From Phellopilus nigrolimitatus (taxonomy: Eukaryota > Basidiomycota > Agaricomycetes > Hymenochaetales > Hymenochaetaceae), in NCBI GenBank assembly GCA_021029095.1, contig JAJOHG010000037.1:186001-250000 (forward strand): 64,000 nucleotides of DNA. The letters run 5' to 3'. Shown piece by piece: positions 33,663 to 45,379 of this stretch (positions are counted from its first letter, which is position 1; each line of letters opens with the position of its first letter). The position numbers and the translations under genes are program-made. Under the pieces are notes generated by a model, which saw only the letters and a list, made by a program, of their open reading frames with translations, ran no database searches and had not been told where the DNA came from.

Positions 33663-34932
33663 ATGTCTTCTCTTGCTGGCCATACCACCTACTATCGTGT
33701 CCATCCCGAGCCTCCGCCAACTGTGAACAATCTCAGCTCACGTCAGAAGGCCCAGCTAAGGCGATCTACCACGAAATTAACAAAAGTCCTCGGTGCCGCT
33801 CCGCAGGTCGTAGATGATTGTCGTGGTACGTACATATACATAGCTCAATCGGATGCTTTGGATCAAGATTCGAATTTAACACGGATTTCTTTGCTCAGCT
33901 CCAAAGATTTCGTCTCCATTCGCATTATCTGCTGCGAAGAGAATGCAGCCGACTGTTTCCGTTACCTCTGGAAAAGCGCTGCATGGGCGTGCTAAGAGCG
34001 CCAGCGAGCACATCGACCCGGATCTCTATCCTCTGTCTTCTGCGCTTCGACCCGCGACCCGCGAGACGCATCGTCGACGCCCATCGGAAGCCTCTTTGCC
34101 TTCAAATCAGTTGAAGCGAAGGTCGACTATTTCATCCCGTACATCGACTGAATCGCTTCGCCGCTCTCGATCGCGATCCTTGTCGGTGGATCTCTCGCCT
34201 AGTTCTGGACAGAAGGTGGGCGGTAATGGCTCCGTGATGCCACGTCCTCGGCCCTTGAAGGAAGACGATGCGCGGCCGCAGTCGTTTAGTCGGGACTCAC
34301 TGTGCGACTCCTTATACGAGCCAGCATTCAACATCCCGTCCTCAACGTCGCTGCGTCGCGAGAAGATGGCGCGCATTTGCAAGTTGCTAGGCGAGGGCGT
34401 GCCTGTTGATCTCGTATTTCCAGCAACTGAAGTTGCGGAGGACTATAAGGTCGTGTTGGATATCCGCCCGCCATCCGCCGCGGCGGAGCTGGAAGTGCTT
34501 ACTGAAACACCGCCTCCCCCGCCCCCGAAGCAAACGCTGGTGGGGTCTCCAAAAGCCGAGCAGCTCCGGCGGACGTCCAATCGTGCAAGGATGCTCGAGA
34601 CGATCGTCGAAAGCCCGCGATCTTCGTCCTCTTCGAACTTCTCCGCGTGCAGTGGGAGCTCGCTCCTTACGACTACCACTTCTTCTTCTTATCGGTTCAC
34701 TTCGTCGCCATGCTCATCGTCCCCGTCTTCTTCGTCCTCTCACGAGACCACGACTTCGTCGGATCTCGTCCATCCAGTCCACGAGATCGACGGCACGCAT
34801 GGACGCCGAGAGTTCGCAATCTATGTGCCCTTCCGTCGCTGGCCGAATAATGCTGGTTGCAGTGCAGAGGCGGAGAGGAGGGTGGGGCAGAAGTTCGAAC
34901 CCGCCAAGGGCATGGTGGATCTACGCAACTGA
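33663..34932 (+). CDS. Ser-rich disordered protein of unknown function
   Basis: First exon begins 33663 (MSSLAGHTTYYRVHPEPPPT, then SSRQKAQLRRSTTKLTKVLGAAPQ); the second runs from about 33940 to 34932. The junction is ambiguous: donor 33807 with acceptor 33939 or 33948, or donor 33830 with acceptor 33941, keep the frame. The protein of roughly 375 residues is basic and Ser-rich (RRSTISSRTSTESLRRSRSRS), has a short helical segment REKMARICKLLGEGVPVDLVFP, a PPPPPP run and a poly-Ser region before a C-terminal FAIYVPFRRWPNNAG. The KLTKVLG and KLLGEGVP motifs recur in uncharacterised basidiomycete proteins to my recollection, but no function is known. Confidence 0.65.
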
Positions 34933-35591
34933 TTGTTGAACGTTAACTTTGCAGTACAGTTATCTCTCTTGTCACATCGTTGTTCTTGTCGATGTCCTTG
35001 CCGGCAAGGCCCAGACTTTTCACGTACCTACATTGCTTATCATAATCTAGTCTCATGACCTCATGTATCGTATAGCGTATCATGCCTTGCTATGAATTGT
35101 ATTTTGACTCCTGCGACGCATATAACGTTTTTTACTACAGTTTCTGATGTGCGCAAATTTCTCAGAGTCGACGTCGACGCTGATACTAGATGAAAGTGTT
35201 GGTTTCTAGCAGCGAAACCCTGACGCATACATTGAATTGTTGCCAGGTACATATGGAAACGTCAATGATAATGAGTTTGCGGAATGGAAGTATTGAATGG
35301 AAGTATTGAATGCTAATCCTCAGCATTCTATACATCCTCAGTCACGTTTGGCATATTAATTCACATTGCGAAGATACGATAAGACTGTGTAAGTATTGAA
35401 TACAAAGGTGGTACGTTCGTGCGTACATTAGTACTGAAGCATGGATGCTAGTTGAACAGTTCGAAAAATTATATAACGTGAGACGTGACTCAATGAGGAT
35501 GATAAAACCACCATGGCCATAACGTAGACACAAGTAGACATAAACGTCAACGTCTCAACCGCATGGTCCAACCTCAATAGATAATACAGTC
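34933..35591. other. intergenic region between convergent genes
   Basis: 660 bp between two gene 3' ends. Includes a perfect 13-bp tandem duplication at 35283-35308; otherwise AT-rich without features. Confidence 0.45.
35283..35308. repeat. 13-bp tandem repeat
   Basis: Two exact copies of AATGGAAGTATTG; a related AAGTATTGAATA occurs again near 35390. Confidence 0.8.
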
Positions 35592-37591
35592 CTATGAGGT
35601 GCCCGGTCGCCGTTTCGTGCGATGACGCCGCGGCGTTTCAAGCTCATAAGCATCCACGCTGTCGACTGCCCACGCCAAGGGCGGCTGCCACGCACCAACT
35701 CGGTAGATTCTTCCTTCGCGCGACCTGCGGTCTTCCGCCCCGTGTAGCCAACTTCGAGGCCGATCGGGGACGCGCCGGGTTGAAAAGTCGGAGAGTATCT
35801 CGTTGCCAAGACCAAGGCCACGGTGATCGGCACGAGTGGGAACCGTTAGCGTAGGGACGTCGGTCGTCACGCTCTTGGTAACTTCCACTATAATCTGCGG
35901 CGGAGTGGACGCTGCCCGCCGCTGCTCTCCCGTTTCCGAGAGCTGGTAAGAGCCACCGGTCGCAAAAGCATCGTCCGAAGATGCATTCTTGTCGTCCTCG
36001 TCGAACCAATCCGCAGTCACGGGCTCGCCGAGGTTGCCGATGATAGTCGATGTGATGTGTGCGCGTTCCTGTGCATGATTCGAAGACGGGAAGGACACAG
36101 CATTTGGGCGAGATGCTTGGTTACGCAGGTTGAGGATGAGTCGAGAAACCATCAGACTTGTGATCAGCGTGCTGAAGCTTGCGTTGATCGCTTTCAAATC
36201 CGCCTGAGAAGAAAAAGTCAATTCAGCTGACTGAAATTGAACTATACATGCACATCACTCTCACAGGAAGCACCTAAAAATGGCATCAGTAAGCGCGGTG
36301 TGCTACGAGAGTCTATATGCTTACTAGGAATAATGTCACAGTGACTACGTTGGCGGCGAAGATGATCAAGAAATATAGTATCCCTGACTTATATCAGTGT
36401 GTGTTTCATTTTGTTTTGAAGAGCAGAACTCACCGTCACGCATCATCATTTTAATCAGTGGGATTGCAGCACCATGCCGATGTTTTCGATAAATTAATAA
36501 TGTACGAAATAATGTAGCAAGAAACACAGCGGTGTCTTGGAATTTGGAAAAAAAAATGCGTCTGAGTTTCGTTTCCTTGGCTTTAAAAACAGGTCTCACC
36601 AAATATGAGCTCGGCGACCCAAGTGTAGACGAAACGATCATTTCTAAAACTCGATTGAATATGCGAAAACACAATTGGTAATAAGATCTCTTACGAGTTG
36701 CTCTTCCCCGTGAGGATGCATCCTACGAGCCCTACGATCGTTGATAAGGACGAGTACAGACACCAATACTCAGTATAATGGTCGCAAAACAGCTTACCTG
36801 GTGGTAAGCTAACGCTCGTGCCATCTGTAAATGCCCACTACGTATTTTCAGCCTGGTTCTTGCAAGGAGGAAGTTGCTAAACGCACAATCTTGACCGCCA
36901 GTTCTGCAAGAAGGAGGACAGCGATCAATCCTAAGACCGCCATGCTGCCCCCATACAGAGAATATAGTCGGAGAATGAAAATCACTAAGGGAAGTGTCAG
37001 TTTCATACAAACTCCAGAATTAGGTCAACTGACCTCCTATCGCGGCAGAAGTAAATATCTTCAGGACTTCTGGATAGAGGACGTAGCGGTTGCAAACTGA
37101 TTTGCTCCAGTTTGGATCGTTAAACGCTGGGAGGGCTTGAAAACTATTGAACCAAGAATGCCACAAAATGCCACTCACAAACAATAACAACGATGTATCC
37201 GAGAGGAGATAAGTATCGATTCTGACAAGCAAAATTCATATAATCATTACAAGTCGTATAAGAGTAATAAATGTGCAAGCATACCATAAACCAGAGTACA
37301 GAAGCAAATGTAAACCGCTGCTTCCAGATCTTTTCAACCTCATCTCCAAAAGTGATGGATATATCGTAGAAAAGCATGACTAAAAGCAATATAAGGCATT
37401 CAGGTTGCTGGAAATTTATGGTGTTGCTCACCACAGCATGCCAAAGAAAACATTTTAGCTGCCATTCTTCCAACAAACCCCTTGAGTTAGGAGGACAAGT
37501 CGAGGGGAAAAGACAAGCACAGGACATACAGATGGCTAGCTATGCTAGCTAATTGAGATACTGTCTGTTCATTGGGTTGCTGGGCGTTCAT
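35592..37591 (-). CDS. DUF6533 multi-pass membrane protein (copy 1)
   Basis: Twelve exons: 37526-37591, 37432-37480, 37285-37379, 37179-37221, 37034-37135, 36887-36984, 36798-36837, 36695-36731, 36600-36643, 36434-36535, 36325-36383 and 35592-36203, total 448 residues, every phase closing. The DUF6533 signature is clear: MLFYDISITFGDEVEKIWKQ, then VLWFMNRYL. Further family blocks are NWSKSVCNRYV, ILRLYSLYGG, LLLAELAVKIWAF, LPPGLVGCIL, WVAELIFDTAVFLATL, MMMRDGILYFLIIF and LMVSRLILNLRNQ. The family has about seven helices and is massively expanded in agaricomycetes; function unknown, receptor-like topology only. The C-terminal 180 residues are hydrophilic, mixed charge and presumably cytosolic. 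Paralogue of the gene at 39834-41558. Confidence 0.9.
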
Positions 37592-37880
37592 CGCAAGGCG
37601 AGAACCACCCTCTCATTGAACGTGTCTTGTACGAAGTGCGGCCGTTTTTGTTGACCGAACTGCGAATAACCCTAGTGTCGAAAAGAGGGGCACGCGGAAC
37701 TTGGGAAAACGGTCAGCAAGCTGTGAGGATGGCTTTATTCATTTTTTGGCGCTCCGCCAGTTCCGGAAAGGAAGCAGTTTCATAAACGATGACTTCGATC
37801 TAAAATCTGCCCTCAGTGCCCTGACACTTCGGGAGTGAGCGCCACGTGTTTCATGTGTGAATGGGTCTCATGCTGGGGTC

Positions 37881-38358
37881 TTATCTCACCGTCAAGACCT
37901 TCAGACATCCGTCTACCATGAGTTGAATAACGTCACAAGAAGCACGGAGCAAACGAATGGAATCGAGAGGAAGTTTACATAGCCGCGTAAGCATTTTCCA
38001 AATTTGGCCACTGACGCCGATCAACATGACCGAGCCACATCTATCCGTGAGAACACGATCGGCGGTCTCCAAAGCAAGGTGAACCTGAGAGGTTAGGCCT
38101 TTTATGCCATACTCCTTGCGTTCGTATAGGTTCTCTTACTAACTTTGTCTCGTTATAGACTTTGGTGTCTCTTGAAGTATCTAAACCCGCTAGCAAATGT
38201 GCTATCGGCGCTCCTGTTTCATCGGATACATTGTAATACGCCTCTAGTGGCAGCTGTGCTGTGCCTGTGTCACCCTCTTTTGTACTTCTGTCAGTCGCCT
38301 CAAGGCTCAGGCCGGTCGTGAAGTTTTTCATTACCGAGCCGTCTAAGCCCGGAAGCAT
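37881..38358 (-). CDS. small hypothetical protein
   Basis: Two exons, 38140-38358 and 37881-38084, joined by a 55-bp intron with good GTAAGA and CTCAG signals, give 140 residues: MLPGLDGSVMKNFTTGL at the start, then LPLEAYYNVSDETGAP, and a helical second half LALETADRVLTDRCG and LPLDSIRLLRASCDVIQLMVDG. The frame runs through the splice in coherent amino-acid composition, so I consider it real or the remains of a larger gene. No domain recognised; a possible further donor (GTGAGA) overlaps the last codons, so the 3' end is uncertain. It lies between two DUF6533 genes. Confidence 0.45.
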
Positions 38359-38942
38359 TGACCATCACCATACGACCCTCTTCTTCTATAGGGGTCCTGT
38401 ACTTTAGCAGACGAGTTGGTGCTCTAAATTGCAGATGATTTTTCCTTATTCTCTCTATCTACAAACCTCACAGATTTTAGCTTGTCGATAGACTTGATTC
38501 TGAGCGATCTATGCCTGAAGCTTGCTACATTCCAGCCGAAATCCCGGCCCTTTCGGGCGAGGCGCAATTAGACTAGATTTTAGGTCAAATGTGTCCAAGA
38601 CACCGATCCCGATTTCATCGCATATACGGCAATCTAACCGGTTTCAATTGAAAAGTAAGACAGTATTACGCAAAATGACCCTTGTAGAAGGTCTTCTTTG
38701 AGACGTGGAGAAGGATATACCTGCAGTGAAGCTTGGTGCTCCAATATGACTTATCTGCACCTAGATTGTCATCGTCGTCAAGAGAAGATCTTGCAAGCGA
38801 TACCAAGAAGTTGGAATATATATAGACGTATACAGTTATTGGTTAGGCAACGAGTTACTGATAGTTAGTACAAGCTGTACGGCCAACAGGAAAGCATCCT
38901 TTTGATCTCTAATATCGCTAATTACAAAGTATAGTGAGTATA
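38359..38942. other. intergenic region
   Basis: About 580 bp to the left edge of the transposon. No gene seen. Confidence 0.45.
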
Positions 38943-39489
38943 CAGTAGGACCTCTCGTTAAGCTTGACCCTCGGTGGACACCTGAGCCTAAGCTTAACGA
39001 CAAGTTAAGCTTATCCACAGCCTTACATAATTACATAAAAATAGCATTTTTTTCCTACTTACTGCGAGAAAAACTTCCTAATGTCAGCCTGCTCAATAGA
39101 TCCATTGATATCTCTGCGAAATTCATTTCTGATCTTCGGTAAAAGTGCACGAGCTTGTGCAAAATTATCTCCGGGGCAGAACTGAAAGAACCGACCAAGT
39201 TTTGCAAGTGCCTAACAAGCTCTCTAGACATGTTGGTAAAAGACAAGAATTGCAGTACTAAATCAACCACAGGAAATATGAACTGTGACTCTCCAAAAAC
39301 TTATGTAAGCGACCTGTCGTTAAGCTTATTTCCAATTAATTTTCAAAAATATGGCTAAGCGTTAAGCGTATTGTACATTTAAGCTTAACGTACTTCTTTT
39401 TCGGTTCTACCGTGTCCGTGGACACAAAATCTCAAGCTTATTGACAAGTTAAGCTTAACCACAGGTAAGCTTAACGAGAGGTCCTACTG
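38943..39489. mobile_element. pogo/Fot-type non-autonomous DNA transposon (MITE-like)
   Basis: A 547-bp element with 23-bp perfect terminal inverted repeats (38943-38965 and 39467-39489) beginning CAGTAGGACCTCTCGTTAAG. It is flanked on both sides by TA (38941-38942 and 39490-39491), the target-site duplication of Tc1/mariner-superfamily elements; the CAGTAGNACCTC start resembles pogo/Fot/Tigger termini. Two 33-bp subterminal direct repeats (about 38988-39020 and 39432-39464, some five mismatches) and many AAGCTTAA motifs lie inside. No transposase domain or DDE pattern was recognised in the short internal frames, so it must be mobilised in trans, if at all. Confidence 0.88.
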
Positions 39490-39833
39490 TATAGCATATA
39501 GTCTATCAGGCTTCATACACATAAGCAGCTGCAGAATATGAATGAGACAGCTTCTTTAGCCCGGAGTTAGAAGAGCAGAAAGCTCGTAATACAGAGAAAG
39601 ATACAATTATCGTCAGCCCCTTGCCTAGGCTCACTGCTTTACTTTTTCGTGGGAGGCCCATCGTTACATCAAATATAATATTTTATCCATCCGCCAATGT
39701 ACTACCAATATGTACTAAACTAATCGGTGCAATAGTGACTGTACGCCAACGTCGAATAAGAAATCCTGTCCTCACGGCCTCCTTAGAATCGATAATTGAT
39801 GAGCCATGACGATCCTATGGAATACTATGAAGC
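39490..39833. other. intergenic region
   Basis: About 340 bp between the transposon and the stop codon of the next DUF6533 gene; probably its 3' UTR. Confidence 0.45.
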
Positions 39834-41558
39834 TCTAATTGTGTGTTGCAGTAAAAGGCCTCGATATGGCGCTGAGCTTCGCTCTCGTCGGAAGGGGCCG
39901 AGAGGGAGACATCAGTTCAATATCATAGGCTGAGGCATCTGCACTCGAAGGTGTTTGCGAAAAGACAGACGTCGGCGTCGAAGGAGAACTGTATACACCT
40001 CTAATACGAAGCAGGAGACGGTTGCAGCATATGCTGTGAAGTGCGCACTGAGTGCTGCAGATCTGTACTCAGCATTTCCCGACGAGGTGGAAAGTATGAG
40101 AAAAGAACGTACAAGATCATAAACCAAATTGATGGCGAAGCAACACTGAGAATAATGACATTCACAATAGTAGCACCTGGGCGCACATGCATTTAGTGCA
40201 CGAGCGATTGGGGATTGTGGAAGGAAACGTACATAGGATGGCAGTGAAGTAAATGACGCCTGCAATCATATTTTAGCAGACTTTTAAACCAGTGGTAAAT
40301 AAACGAGGAAATTGGCCCACCATCGACAAATAATACTTTCATCGTTCTCGAGTCCGGCATTTGGTCTAAATTAGGCGTTCAATGATAAACGTAGGATTTA
40401 TGACAGCGCTTAGCTTACATGTCTTCACTAATAAGACAATGAGTGCAACTGTGATTTTAGAGGGCGACAGGAGTCAGTTTGTTTTGGGTACCTCGTGGTA
40501 TTGGCATGAACCTACAGGTTTCCAAGACCATAATCATTGCCATTGCAAGCCTTTCAATATCGCCTCGCAGATTGAATAGGCATCCGGACGGAAGAAAAGG
40601 TAAGCTCAGGACTGGGTAACTGTTAACCATTTGTTTTTAACAAGAGATATTCATGACATACCAGTAGCTGATCCTATAAATCGGCCCGTAAAATATAGTG
40701 TTGGTATGCAAAAAATCTGGATTAAAGCGATATGTTAAAATTATAAAAGAGATGAAACTGGGCGGAAACTTACGAAGTATAATAATACGATGAGAACGAG
40801 CATCGGGCGTGTGCGTCCCCAGACTGCATATGCTCGCATGTATAGTATAACTGCAGTGGAGACATCAGTAATGTCCATATGGCAACGGTATCTGTACGAT
40901 CCTCACATTCTGCAACAATAAACTCTGCTGTGATAAAGCCTTCATAGCCGCGGTTAGGGTACGACGAAAGAAGGAAAGGACAAAAGGCAGTTGCTCACAG
41001 CCAAACACAGTAAAGGCCGGTTTGCATGTCTGTTGAAACATTTAAAAAATAGAGCCTCTTGACGACAGGGTTAAGAGGTCACTTACGTTAGAGAACTTGG
41101 TAGGCTCCACCAGAATAAAGACTGCAATAATCAGATTAGAAGAGTTACGATGTTAGTAAGTGACCTCGAAAACACACCGTGCATCATCCCCGTGATTGCA
41201 ACGAAAGGTAAGTAACGGTTTAGAAGGAAAGCAATTTTGACAATAGAGAGACGTGAGGACCAGACGAGGTGCTTTTCTTCGCTGAACGTGAGGAGATAAT
41301 CGTAAACCTAAGTATCGCATCGAGTCAAGTAATGATGCATCGACAATGTACGGTGGACGCACTAGCCAGGTTAACGTCGCTGCTGTGAACAGAGATCAGC
41401 ATGTTCCCAATAATGAAGTGAATATTAGTACCTAGTGTAAACTTGAAAAAGTTACCCCATCAGCTCGAACGATGCTATGATTGAATTACGGGCCTCACTT
41501 TGGATAATTGGACATCGCTGACAAGAGATATGATTTCATGTTGAGTCAGAGATGCCAT
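39834..41558 (-). CDS. DUF6533 multi-pass membrane protein (copy 2)
   Basis: Roughly 14 exons. Clear ones: 41499-41558 (MASLTQHEIISLVSDVQLSK), a 10-nt micro-exon 41432-41441, a 20-nt exon 41363-41382 and 41178-41307; joined they read SKFTLAATLTWLVYDYLLTFSEEKHLVW and IAFLLNRYLPF, the DUF6533 signature. Later exons encode VFILVEPTKFSN, TCKPAFTVFGCFITAEFIVAE, ILYMRAYAVWGRTRPML, LPFLPSGCLFNLRGDIERL, ALIVLLVKT, MPDSRTMKVLFVDG, VIYFTAIL, ATIVNVIILSVASPSIW and a last exon starting ICSTQCALHSICCNRLLLRIRGVY that ends at 39834. All transitions have usable splice sites, so the gene looks intact. Function unknown; membrane protein with receptor-like topology. Confidence 0.8.
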
Positions 41559-42520
41559 CCTTTCCAAACAGCTCACGCGCAATAAACCAACAGCCCACTT
41601 TATAGCTGAGAAGAAGGACCTACTAGTGTATTAGGTTTTGAGAAAAACAAATACGAAGCTGTTGCGGAGAATCGTTATGATGGATGATCATGATTGATAG
41701 GTGTCCTCAGATGACCTTCTGACTTTTCACTCTCGTGCTCCATTTTCGAGACGAAAGGAAAGCGCGTCGCTGGAAGTTCGCCTACGGAAGGGCTTGACCT
41801 TGTATTTTAAAAAGCTAGGTGGTCCCGACTGGATCATCCACGCTAGTAACGAGCAATCCAGAACGATTGTAAACGTCGTCGAGCTTTATACTATGGTCTG
41901 CACGACTGTCGAAGCATAGTTCAGTTATTCCATAGGTTATTGTAAACCACGCTGTGCTGAGCGGAAGGAGCGGTGAAATCGGCGTCAAGAGGTCTCCGCG
42001 TACAACTGCTGGCATCACCGGTGAGTATAACAAGTTTTATTTGCTGATCGGACAGGTAGGGCTTGTCGGGATTTGATTTAGTTCCACGATACCGCTGACT
42101 ATGCGCTAGAAAGATGCGTATTTTGAGCCAAGCTGGGCATATTCTTTTTGATAAGAAACCAAGATGAAGATTCGAAGCTACACGACGACGACCTTCACTA
42201 AGTAGAAGTTGATCGTAAGCAGAAGTTAGGACGAGAAGGACAAAATATGTACGTAATTGAGGCGTGTCGGTAACTTACCTCGTACGGCAACGCGTCATGT
42301 TCGCTTGACACAGTCTTCAACTCAACTCGCAAAAAACGCATCTAAAGCACAATACCGACCGAAACTGCTCCCGCTCATGAATGTTGTCTCATAACAATCA
42401 AACTCTTTTTTTTTAAGATATCGTCTGACTTGGGGAAGGTTTACATAAACCACAAAATATCCTTGAAGTTCAAACTGCCACTGTGTGACTGGGCTCAGCG
42501 TTCTCCCTCAAGATACACAA
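41559..42520. other. intergenic region
   Basis: About 960 bp between a DUF6533 gene and the next plus-strand gene. Short frames only. An undetected 5' exon of the next gene could lie at its right end. Confidence 0.4.
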
Positions 42521-43603
42521 ATGTTCGGCACAGCTCTCTCCAGCCTATACGCTCGTATCGGAGAAACATACAGCTACCTGACGTGCGTGGTTATACTCTT
42601 GTTAGATCGCGGTGTCAATTGACGCGTCGAGTGCTTTGGACAGTGATGGGGAGGTGACCTACGGCGATCAATATTCAATTCTTCGACATTCAAGACCCTT
42701 CGTGGTGTATCAGGGCACAAAAACACAGATCCCGATCACTGTTTTCGGTGCCAAACCACTTCCTGAAGATAGAAGGGTTTTCTTGCAGAGGAGAGGCTAC
42801 CGGACGGGGTTGCTGTGAGTCGTCTCTGCGCAAGGTCTTGCAGATGAAACTCATACCTCAGCATATGAAGTGGCTGGACACTAGGCGGCATTCTAGGCGG
42901 CTCAAAACTTCCTGGCATCGATGTTACTCCTGTAGAACAAGTGGCACTTTCTTCACTCTCAGCACGTCAGAATTCTCAGCTCGAAGAAGACATTTCTCGT
43001 CTCTTCTTCACCTCGTCACTGTCAAAGTCTCAGAAACCCTTGCAAACGCTCTTTGTGCACGTTCCGGTACATTCCGGGGACGGGTACTTCAGACTGCGCG
43101 TGACGACGCACAACGCTCGCACAACGCTCGCCGAAAGCCCGACGTTCCGCGTGGGCAGCGTGAGCTGGGCCTCGGCCCACCCGCAGGGCGCGACCCCTGT
43201 CGGGCTCGTGCCAGAGCTACTTGTGAGGAGTATTTTCATTGCTGCAAAGACGACTGGTGAGTAAAATGCCTCTTCATCTGCTGAGATGCGCTTTAATCAG
43301 CATATCCCACGTCACCGGCCAGCCTACGCATCTTTTTACGCGACTTTCCCGTTTCTTAAAATGGCCGAATGGACTCCGGGCCCTTGGCGTCAATACGCTA
43401 TGCGCACCTTATATACGCGTGCACTCTCTGAGGACCAGCAAGCACAGGTCAGCGAGAATATTGCTAGGAGCAAGGAAGGCTTTCAAAGGGCCAACGACAC
43501 CATCTATAGGAAGGTGCCATTAAATGCCATCGGGATGCGATCGCCCGCGGACTTGGAAAAAGATGCGAATCAAGGACGTGGAGGGAGATGGTTTCCTAGA
43601 TAA
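42521..43603 (+). CDS. conserved-looking protein of unknown function
   Basis: The main body is secure: SIDASSALDSDGEVTYGDQYS, FVVYQGTKTQIPITVFGAKPLPEDRR, FLQRRGYRTGLL, then after an intron ending at the AAG before 42873 GWTLGGILGGSKLPGIDVTPVEQ, a Ser/Leu-rich region, TLFVHVPVHSGDGYFRLRV, FRVGSVSWASAHPQGATP, and after a second intron (ending CCGGCCAG) AYASFYATFPFLKMAEWTPGP to the stop at 43601-43603. The N-terminal exon MFGTALSSLYARIGETYSYL from 42521 fits in style but the connecting intron would be only about 23 bp, so the start is tentative. The Gly-rich LGGILGGSK and the FPFLKMAEW region suggest a conserved fungal family, but I cannot name it. Confidence 0.6.
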
Positions 43604-43827
43604 TGCACTGTTTCCTATTGCTTCTTGTCTCCTTTCCCGTCTGTATTAGGCAGTTTATTCATCCTTTCTGTTAGGTTACATGAACTTCTTTTTATAGTAG
43701 TTTGCGTCTCCTTTTGGAAAAAGGCCTCGGCTGATGATGACTATCAGATCGGTGAACCATCACACAGGTCTCTAGGTCTTTCACCATCTCTCTTTCTTGT
43801 TCCACCACCATTTCCAACTCTTCGCGA

Positions 43828-44442
43828 TGTCCTGGCAAGGTCAGCACCGTCGTCGTTGATGCAAATCGCGAGTCTGGGATTCTCAAAAACAATTCCAGCG
43901 TACGTCGACACCAATCTCGTTGGAACGGGCAAGATCGCGAGAGCCGCGATCTTAGGACTCCAGGGAGGCGTTTGGGCGACATCGGCTGGTTATAACGTAC
44001 GTTGCGAGCTTTTCGTTTCTCCCTTTTTGTTTGCTCATCGTGCACAAATTGACGCTTTACGATATGCGTGTGTGTAGCTCTCCCCAGAGGAGCAGAAGGC
44101 GGTTGTCACCGCATTCACCAACCCCAGTCAGACACAGTCGCACGGCATCAAGCTCGCCGGACAGAAGTTTTTCACACTGCAGGCGAGCGAACAACACGTA
44201 TATGGGAAGAAAGGCGTACGTATTGGCTACTTCTCGCGCATACACCCTGCATATACTTACCGCGTGTTTACCCTGGCCCTTTCATTTCGATTTTCTCGTC
44301 CCGATCGCAGCCTGATGGATGCGTGCTCGTGAAGACAAACCAGGCTGTGCTCGTGACGGAGTACGCCGCGCCGACACAAGCGGGTGAGGCGACGACTGTG
44401 GTTGAGAGGCTGGCCGATTACCTCAAGTCCGTTAATTACTAG
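43828..44442 (+). CDS. PFY1: profilin
   Basis: Four exons, 43828-43840 (13 nt), 43899-43996, 44078-44215 and 44311-44442, give 126 residues, the usual profilin length. It starts MSWQAYVDTNLVGTGKIARAA, continues GLQGGVWATSAGYN, LSPEEQKAVVTAF, GIKLAGQKFFTLQA, and ends LVTEYAAPTQAGEATTVVERLADYL, a full profilin fold with the N- and C-terminal helices that form the poly-proline site. Profilin binds G-actin and promotes nucleotide exchange and formin-driven filament growth. The very short first exon with MSWQ is typical of fungal profilin genes. Confidence 0.97.
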
Positions 44443-45379
44443 ACGCGCCGCTTATTGGCTGGGCGGTGTCGGTAGCGCGACGAGGGTGTCGAATACCATG
44501 CTTTTTATGTTTCCAGCACTGGATGAATGACGGTGTCGCAGATTACGCTTTCGAAATTTGTAGCTAATAAAGAACGAGTCCTTGACAAATGCATGTAAAT
44601 GCCGGCTTAGGCAATCACTTTCACACCCTTTTTGTCAATTACTGACCGTATGTGATCAAATCGGTCCTTCAAAGAACCGAGCCCCCGAGAATGCGTTCTA
44701 TAACGACTGTAGTTCACAAATGTACGTACATGATTCAAGACAGTTGTGAAATTCATTCCTTTTTACAAACAGTCCATTCACAATCTGCCAGTAATAATAC
44801 AGGCACAGAATCCAGCAGGAGTTGGATATAAAATATACGGTACGCTTATACCGAGAACAGGCTTGAGCTGACAGCACCATCTAACAAGGGATTTTCAAGG
44901 AGCCTGTACCCAGCTCACAGTGCTCAGCATACGCACTTTGGAAGTGTGTGCGAGTCGGAGTGGCAATCACAGCTGACAAAAGATTGCATAATGGAATGAT
45001 GGTAATGTGAGTCGCGCCACCAGCGTGTGACCGTCAGATCTGAATTTCGTTTCTACTGATACAAGCACGTTGTCCCGGTGCGAAGACAGGAATGTCCCAC
45101 AAATATGAGAAGAACAGCTCACTGGCAATGTCTTACTCTAGAAAACCCAAATGAAGTCAAGATCAGGATTAGGTAGAGGAAATTTGATTTTTGGAGGAAA
45201 TCTCCGGGCACATGCCTAGAAACTCGCTATACTCAAAAGTTAAACTTAGTGCTAGCTTACTACCGGCTTGTCGGAAAAGGATCTAAAACACCCACGAGTC
45301 TCGGATCCGGAGGCTGGGGAACAGTGCTTGCTTACTTTTCTGCCAGCAACTATCGGCGTGAGTTATCCAGCAGCTTGAA
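44443..45379. other. intergenic region
   Basis: About 940 bp upstream of the tannase-type gene. An additional signal-peptide exon of that gene could lie between 45240 and 45380 but I could not define it. Confidence 0.45.

Noticed and set aside
39055..39358. Open frames inside the transposon as a transposase
   Set aside because: Only about 70 codons each, with no HTH or DDE pattern; element called non-autonomous.
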